Assembly (NCBI GenBank): GCA_011503125.2
Contig: WWBZ02000002.1
Span: 1,736,001 to 1,800,000 of the forward strand
Source: Botryosphaeria dothidea
Lineage: Eukaryota > Ascomycota > Dothideomycetes > Botryosphaeriales > Botryosphaeriaceae
DNA length: 64,000 nt
Direction of reading: 5' to 3'
Position 1 is the first letter of the stretch, and each line of letters begins with the position of its first letter. Below, one piece after another: positions 59,207-64,000 of this stretch. Below the pieces are notes generated by a model. The model searched no databases, had not been told where the DNA came from, and was given only the letters and a program-made list of their open reading frames with translations. The translations under genes and the position numbers were made by a program.

Positions 59207-59670
59207 CAGGAGGATACGAGACAAGCGAGGCCGAACAAAGCGGAGAGAGGTTCGGTGGGTTCTGAGCAGGGTGGAGCTTGGGATGGGGCTGGGTAAATGT
59301 AAATGTGATCCTAGAGAGGCTCAAACCTGAAGGTACGTGTCGCGGCTATGACGTAGGCGGAGATGGCTGAGCAGGGCTCGTGGATTGGCAGATCAGGATG
59401 ACTGCGATACGCGAAGCCGCTCCCGCAGCCACGCTAGCTGAGACTCCCGTCAATACAGAGGGCGTGGAAGCATTCGTCCGGATGTATTTGTCTCCAGAAT
59501 TGCAATACACGTGCGCCCGGACAAATGCTTCTACTCCTCACGACGTTATTTTTTAAATCATTGTTGCATTACTGTCGATCCTGGCGCGGTATATTCGAGG
59601 GCCCGGCATCGATAGCCGCTTCCTGCAGAGGGTGCTGTGGTGGCCGACAGTTCGGTAGTGGCAGTGGACT

Positions 59671-59685
59671 TGAACACATATATAG
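59671..59685 (+). repeat. SINE target-site duplication, left copy
   Basis: TGAACACATATATAG, identical to the copy at 60296-60310, on the tail side of the element. Confidence 0.85.
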
Positions 59686-60038
59686 ATAGATAGATAAATT
59701 CAATTTTAAGCTGATTTAGCTCCCCGAAGGGTCCATGCAGCTGTGGCTATCTGTAAGGGTATATGGAAGGGGAAACCGTGGCTACTTTCTTGGGATAGCC
59801 CGGGTAAAAACCTTCCCTATCTACAATGGTAGTATCCGCAGATACTCTATTTAGTATGGTTTTTCTATATACCGGTAGCGGTGTCTAAAGTAGGAAGAGT
59901 AGCTAAGAGGGAGGAACTGTAGAGAGAGGTGACTGTAAATCTTAAGACTAAGCCGTAAGAAGTCCCGGCTTACCTATTTATAAGCGCTGGTAAAGCGCTC
60001 TTAAAATTTATTTTTAGAAGCGCCTAGCTGGCCCTTCT

Positions 60039-60197
60039 CCCCCTTGTTACCGCCAGAGAGAACGCGGGTACGTATGCTTTTATAGTGGGACGTACATGCC
60101 ACTTGTGGCCCACCCTAACCACCTGTGGATTTTCCCCCTTATCACCGCTAGGGAGAACGCGGGTACGTGTGCTTTTAACGTGGGACGCACATGCCAC
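60039..60197. repeat. Two 64-bp direct repeats inside the SINE
   Basis: Units at 60039-60102 and 60134-60197 share CCCCCTT(G/A)T(T/C)ACCGC at the start and GGGACG(T/C)ACATGCCAC at the end. Most differences are C/T or G/A transitions, as expected from RIP-type or methyl-cytosine decay. Confidence 0.8.
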
Positions 60198-60295
60198 GAG
60201 TAGGTAAGCGGTCTAAGATTCGAACTTAGAACCTGTGCCACCCCAGAAAGGCCAGGTTACCGTGGAAGTGTACCCTACCAGTACACCACCCCGCC

Positions 60296-60310
60296 TGAAC
60301 ACATATATAG
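60296..60310 (+). repeat. SINE target-site duplication, right copy
   Basis: TGAACACATATATAG directly abutting the tRNA-like head of the element. Confidence 0.85.
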
Positions 60311-60645
60311 AAAACCGGTATTTCGACGGAGCCTTAGGATCGAGTTTGCATCGACGCTCGGTGTTCCAACGCAAAGAAATCTTCAAAGGACACGGCTGAC
60401 TTTACCCAGGCAGTGTGGCAGGACGCGAGATAGCAGAACTCAAATTGCAGACGATACGTGGGTATAAACCTTCCCTCGTTCACGCCCGTAACAAATTATG
60501 CATAGCAATTCTATCAATAATCGCGATATCCAAGGTGCAATTCATAGAGCAGGTCGTGACTAGGAAAAATTGGACGGCTTAAACATCTCTCCTGCTTCTC
60601 CATTAGCCATTTCCACTTGAAGCCTCTCTTATCGCAGAACAAAAC

Positions 60646-61945
60646 TCACCATCTCATCTCTGCTGGCTCCGCATACGGAGTTTTCACCGCATTCTTATCC
60701 GCAAACGGATTGTCGTCGTCGTCTTCCTCCTCCGGCTCACTCTCACTTTCTTCCGCCCTCTGCTTGCCAAAGGCCGGTACAACGGGCCTGGGTGGCTTTG
60801 GGGGAGGGTTCTCTCCCAGGTTCAAGCCTGCCAATTGCTGGGTTGCAGGCCCCGTAGGTGAGCTCGGGGACACTGGCGAGCGCACAGCGTGCCCTTCGGT
60901 CTCGGAGTCGCTGTCATCAGAAATGGACTTGTCCATAATCTCGAACGACATGAGCGCCTTTACGAGCTCGTCATTGGCGCTCAACAGGCTACCGATCCAT
61001 TGGTCCGACTCGACGAGTTGGATGTAGCGCAGGATTTGCCTACGCAATTGCTTACAGCTATCGAAAAGCTTGACAACACCGGGGTTCTCCGACACGCGCT
61101 GTTGTTCGCGGTTGATGAGCTGGAGTGCGTTCAGGAGATTGGTGCTGGCAACGGATGCTGCGGCGATCGTCTCCATCATCTTGGGCTTCTCCTTCTCCAG
61201 GTTGAACGGCTGAGACTTTGATTTCTTGTGCTTCTTCTCCTTGTGACTGAAGAAGGAAGACGAGGTGCTCACCGGGGCCGCGGGCGTAAATGAGACCTTC
61301 GTAGACGAGGTTGCAGCACTTGAAGAGCTGCGAGAAGGCCGACTCTCGGTGATTGGTGAGGACGGCGTGCTGTCGGCATCGGCCTCGGTCTCCTTGATCA
61401 CCTTGGACTGATGCGGCTGGGGCCTTCTGGTCTGGGGCAGTTGCTTGTAGAGGGCAGCAATCCTCTCAAGACCCGGCTTGCCCTTGTAGGCGACGGCCCA
61501 TTGCCGGAAGAGGACGTTGCATTTTGCCCGGACATCGGGGTCGACCATGTCGTCGCGGGCGAGGATACGGAGCCGCTCGAGGAGAGGCTCGTCGGCAAAT
61601 GCGCGCTGGAAACGCGGGCCAGCATTCTGAATCAACCCATCGAGAATAGTCAAAGCGCGGAGCTGACGGTGCACGCTGCCGTATTTGCTGGGGTGGCGCT
61701 GTTAGGAGCATTGGTGTTTCTTGCGACATGGGAACGTACAGTTTTTTCCGGATTGCACGTGCAGCCTCTGTCGGCCCCGATTCCTGGATGCGAATGACCT
61801 CAACCAGGTCTACGATTCCGGCCAGGTCATTCTCATCATACTGCTCGCTGGTGAGACGGTCTATTTGGACCGTGACAGCCGAGTACGGCTTCTTCTGCAG
61901 GTAGTAGAACGTCTTCAGCAGGATGTACGTTGCGGGGGACGACAT
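60646..61945 (-). CDS. LSB5: Lsb5-like VHS/GAT endocytic adaptor, 415 aa
   Basis: Exons are 61945-61740 and 61687-60646; the 52-nt intron (GTACGT...CCCCAG) restores RKKLKYGSVHRQLRAL. Residues 1-140 form a VHS/ENTH-type domain (MSSPATYILLKTFYYL..., TILDGLIQNAGPRF, LFRQWAVAYKG). A Ser/Lys-rich linker leads to a GAT-like helical bundle at about 240-330 (TNLLNALQLINREQQRV, FDSCKQLRRQILRYIQ, ANDELVKALMSFEIMD). The tail is acidic and carries PPPKPPRP (an SH3-type ligand) and NPFAD, an EH-domain ligand. Yeast Lsb5 binds the WASP homologue Las17, Arf3 and ubiquitin and links cortical actin with endocytosis and sorting. The layout and length support the assignment. Confidence 0.88.
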
Positions 61946-62957
61946 CGTTGGAAAGGAGGTTAAGGAGCAGGGCTGGAAATGAAGTTGAGGACCCAGTGCG
62001 GATCATAGCATGACTCGCTATTGATAGTGTTGAACGGGGCAGATCATGAGAGAAACGGCACAACCCCGCGCGCTCGCGCCGAAGGAGAGCAAGCAATAAA
62101 CGTGCAGGGCAGATGATGGCCATCGCGATGGAGAGAGTGCGCAATTCGCGGGCGGAGTACTCAGGGAAAGTAACGTACCGAGCCGCTGAACATGTCTATG
62201 AAAGCGCGATCGGACTCCCGCTGCACGCAAGAGTCAGGGGAGACCGGCGTTTTCAGCTGTGGAAATGTGCTTCGGATGCGCCCACTCTGTAGAAGCAGCT
62301 GTCAGCGTCTGGCGCAAAAGCATGGGCGGCGAGCAGTGCCGGTGTGAGCGACGAGAGAGTGGGGCGGGAACATTGCAAAGACCAGACACCGCAGTGTGCG
62401 GCGCGCTCGTGCGAAGGGGACAGCACACCGGACGTACATTGGTGGTGAGGCGCGTGCTGGAGCGGCAGCAAAGCTGCAGCAGTCGTGTGGGCGGCAGATG
62501 GACGGCGGGTGTGGACGGCGGGTGTTGACGTCGATGGCGTTGAGCAGGGCGGGTGTGGGCGGGCGACGGCTGCGGGCGGCCGCTGGCGATGTAGATGCGC
62601 GCAACGGTCGTCGAGAACAGATTTCAGGCTCGGCAGGAGATCGGATATGACGTCCTTGGTGTTGATGTTTCGGGCTGCGGTCGAAGTCACCTGGGCGCGC
62701 TGAAGCTGGCCGCCGTGTGAGCCCCACCATCCTCCCGTCATTGCCCGGCGCCGCCGCTGCCTCGCACCTTCTTCCCTCGCCCACCACCCCGCACCTCGCC
62801 CTTGCCCGTGCACGTTGCACAACACAACTGAATCCCCATCCGTCCTCCCGCCATTGCGCAAACAACCCAGCCCACAGCGAGCAAGGCGCCTCGCCAATCC
62901 GCCCTGCTCGCCGTCTCAGGCACAATTCGCGCGCGCGCGCCAACCCGTCCACCAAAG
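61946..62957. other. Divergent promoter region; nothing seen
   Basis: One kilobase between LSB5 (-) and the right-edge gene (+). GC-rich, with a short tandem GACGGCGGGTGT(G/T) duplication near 62510-62530. Two-strand open frames up to 217 codons here follow from GC richness and show no domain. Confidence 0.45.
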
Positions 62958-64000
62958 ATGGCTGGTGCCAATTCAGCCTTCACCCCGATCAACCCTCCCA
63001 GTGACGGCTCCTCCCCAGCCGAGATTGAAACGTCTCATGCTCACCCACCAGGCGCCAACCCCCAACGGCAGCGGAGAAGAAATCCGCTAATCAGAGACTA
63101 TCTTTCACCAGGCAAATCCGGCGCTAAGCAATCCATGTTCGAAAGAGCCGCCATCTCTCAGGGTGAGGAGTCTCACGTGAAAAAACGGAAAGTCGCCAAA
63201 GCAACTGGGGCAGCTTCAAGGCAGAGCCGCCAAAATGAAAAGAGGTCGTCTGCACCGAAACGCGTAGTATCCGATGGCATGCTCATCACCAAGCCCGGCG
63301 TGTCCGCATTCAAGCAACCACGGGACCCCCAACTCCAGAATTCGCTCACACCCGATGCTCTCCAGCTCAATCTCGGTGACCCCAGGGTCATGAATGACCG
63401 CGTCCCAGTAGTAGCCCATTTCACATCAATGGATATCATTTCCGCCCGTCCATCCTCAAACATGACTCTTCAAAATATGGCCATGTACAGTAGCCCATCG
63501 CAACAGGACACTCACAGTTCCACCGAAAGCTTCAAGACTAACCTTCTCAACACCACCCCAAACACAATCGATGACTTCATAACCCGCAGCAAAGCACACC
63601 ATGCAGACTATCGACTTATGGTCCGTCCACGGCGAGCTGTCGACGTGTCTCAAAACCCGTGCCTCGGTACGATCATTGAAGAAGTGGACAGTACCAATTA
63701 TCTTGACAGTGGTATCAGTTCCACCACGTTACAACAGAATTCAACCATGCAGAGTATTAAATCGACAGCTGGCCGCGGGCGCGATGAAAACACTTCAAAT
63801 GACTTCGATCCGTATGAAGAAGGCCTCTCCGACAGGGATTTACTTCAGTGGATGGACCATGGTATAACGCCGGCATTAAAGAACAAGCCAACGTGCACTG
63901 ACAACGAGTGCGATGCTGAGGACGTCGAGTTTGACGAGGGCTGGGGCGCGCTCGAGGATGAGGACTTCTGCATTCTAGACCAAACTGAGGCAAGTATGGT
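62958..64000 (+). CDS. Unknown nuclear-type protein, 5' part only (347 codons, continues past the edge)
   Basis: From the ATG at 62958 the frame stays open to the end of the window, so the gene is truncated by the edge; a GTATGG donor-like site sits at 63994. I do not recognise the family. The N-terminus is Ser/Pro-rich, followed by RQRRNPLIRDYLSPGKSG and a basic KKRKVAK motif at about 75-81 that fits a classical nuclear localisation signal. Later parts hold TIDDFITRSKAHHADYRLM, LSDRDLLQWMDHGI and an acidic stretch (DAEDVEFDEGWGALEDED). The layout resembles the disordered N-terminal region of a large DNA-repair or replication protein, but that is a guess. It diverges from LSB5 across about 1 kb. 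Confidence 0.7.
   Translation, partial: MAGANSAFTPINPPSDGSSPAEIETSHAHPPGANPQRQRRRNPLIRDYLSPGKSGAKQSMFERAAISQGEESHVKKRKVAKATGAASRQSRQNEKRSSAPKRVVSDGMLITKPGVSAFKQPRDPQLQNSLTPDALQLNLGDPRVMNDRVPVVAHFTSMDIISARPSSNMTLQNMAMYSSPSQQDTHSSTESFKTNLLNTTPNTIDDFITRSKAHHADYRLMVRPRRAVDVSQNPCLGTIIEEVDSTNYLDSGISSTTLQQNSTMQSIKSTAGRGRDENTSNDFDPYEEGLSDRDLLQWMDHGITPALKNKPTCTDNECDAEDVEFDEGWGALEDEDFCILDQTEASM

Larger units (their letters stand above)
59671..60310 (-). mobile_element. tRNA-derived SINE with 15-bp target-site duplication
   Basis: A 610-bp body (60295 to 59686, minus strand) is flanked by perfect 15-bp direct repeats TGAACACATATATAG at 59671-59685 and 60296-60310. Its 5' head resembles a tRNA: A box TGGTGTACTGG (60288-60278), B box AGTTCGAATCT (60226-60216), and a perfect five-base-pair T arm CTAAG/CTTAG around TTCGAAT. 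The anticodon arm is degenerate, so it is not a working tRNA. The 3' end is a short (ATCT)n tail (59697-59686 on the + strand reads GATA repeats), typical of SINEs copied by a LINE reverse transcriptase. The body has two copies of a 64-bp unit. It has no coding capacity. Confidence 0.85.
59073..60645. other. Spacer holding CaaX copy 2 promoter and a SINE
   Basis: Upstream side of CaaX copy 2 and 3' flank of LSB5. The main content is the retroposon at 59671-60310. Outside it there is no coding signal. Confidence 0.55.

Noticed and set aside
58944..59324. 126-residue version of the second CaaX protein
   Set aside because: The extra N-terminus is Pro/Ser-rich, has no counterpart in copy 1 and contains a strong intron at 59151-59206.
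60205..60295. tRNA-like sequence on the minus strand
   Set aside because: The T arm and A/B boxes are good, but the anticodon arm is degenerate without the conserved U33, and the sequence heads an element with target-site duplication. I call it a SINE head.
1..64000. Secondary-metabolite cluster, CRISPR array or prophage
   Set aside because: No backbone synthase, array or phage gene; the ABC transporter and regulators stand among unrelated housekeeping genes in a eukaryotic sequence.

Overview
The window is nuclear DNA of a filamentous ascomycete (Pezizomycotina, most likely a dothideomycete; the class is inference). Nearly every gene is cut by short GT-AG introns of about 46-170 nt, leaders are pyrimidine-rich, and the protein set is typically fungal: Zn2Cys6 and copper-fist regulators, Atg13, Ste20, Emp65/TAPT1 and Lsb5. 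There are no operons, CRISPR arrays or rRNA. I modelled 19 protein genes by joining exons across frames, plus one retroposon.

Layout. 1-12 kb: ATG13 (+), an Rgt1-like zinc-cluster regulator (-) and a copper-fist regulator (+), the last two diverging from a 2.6-kb spacer. 12-16 kb: no confident gene. 16-25 kb: an EMP65/TAPT1-family membrane protein (-) sharing a 280-bp divergent promoter with a small RING protein (+), two small unknown proteins, and a molybdenum-cofactor-sulfurase-like PLP enzyme (-). 27-36 kb: an ABCG half-transporter (+), a secreted EEP-fold phosphoesterase fused to a jacalin-like lectin domain (-), a PAP2 lipid phosphatase (+) and methylthioadenosine phosphorylase (-). 36-42 kb: a long spacer. 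42-45 kb: Ste20/PAK kinase (+). 49-55 kb: a 2,099-residue coiled-coil protein (+) with a tandem 36-residue repeat. 56-64 kb: a small unknown protein, a convergent pair of tiny cysteine-rich proteins ending in a CaaX box, a tRNA-derived SINE with a 15-bp target-site duplication, LSB5 (-), and the 5' part of an unknown nuclear-type gene (+) that runs off the right edge.

The most unusual item is the pair of 46- and 42-residue cysteine-rich proteins at 58.3-59.1 kb. Both end in Cys-Thr-Val-Met, a predicted farnesylation signal. In one copy an intron splits the codon of the prenylated cysteine, and the unspliced message stops one codon later without the CaaX box, so splicing would decide whether a lipid-anchored or a soluble form is made. 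The other copy encodes the same ending without an intron.

The recognisable genes mostly perform unrelated housekeeping, signalling and nutrient-sensing roles (autophagy initiation, glucose and copper regulation, polarity signalling, methionine salvage, membrane lipid turnover, endocytosis). I see no evidence of a biosynthetic cluster.
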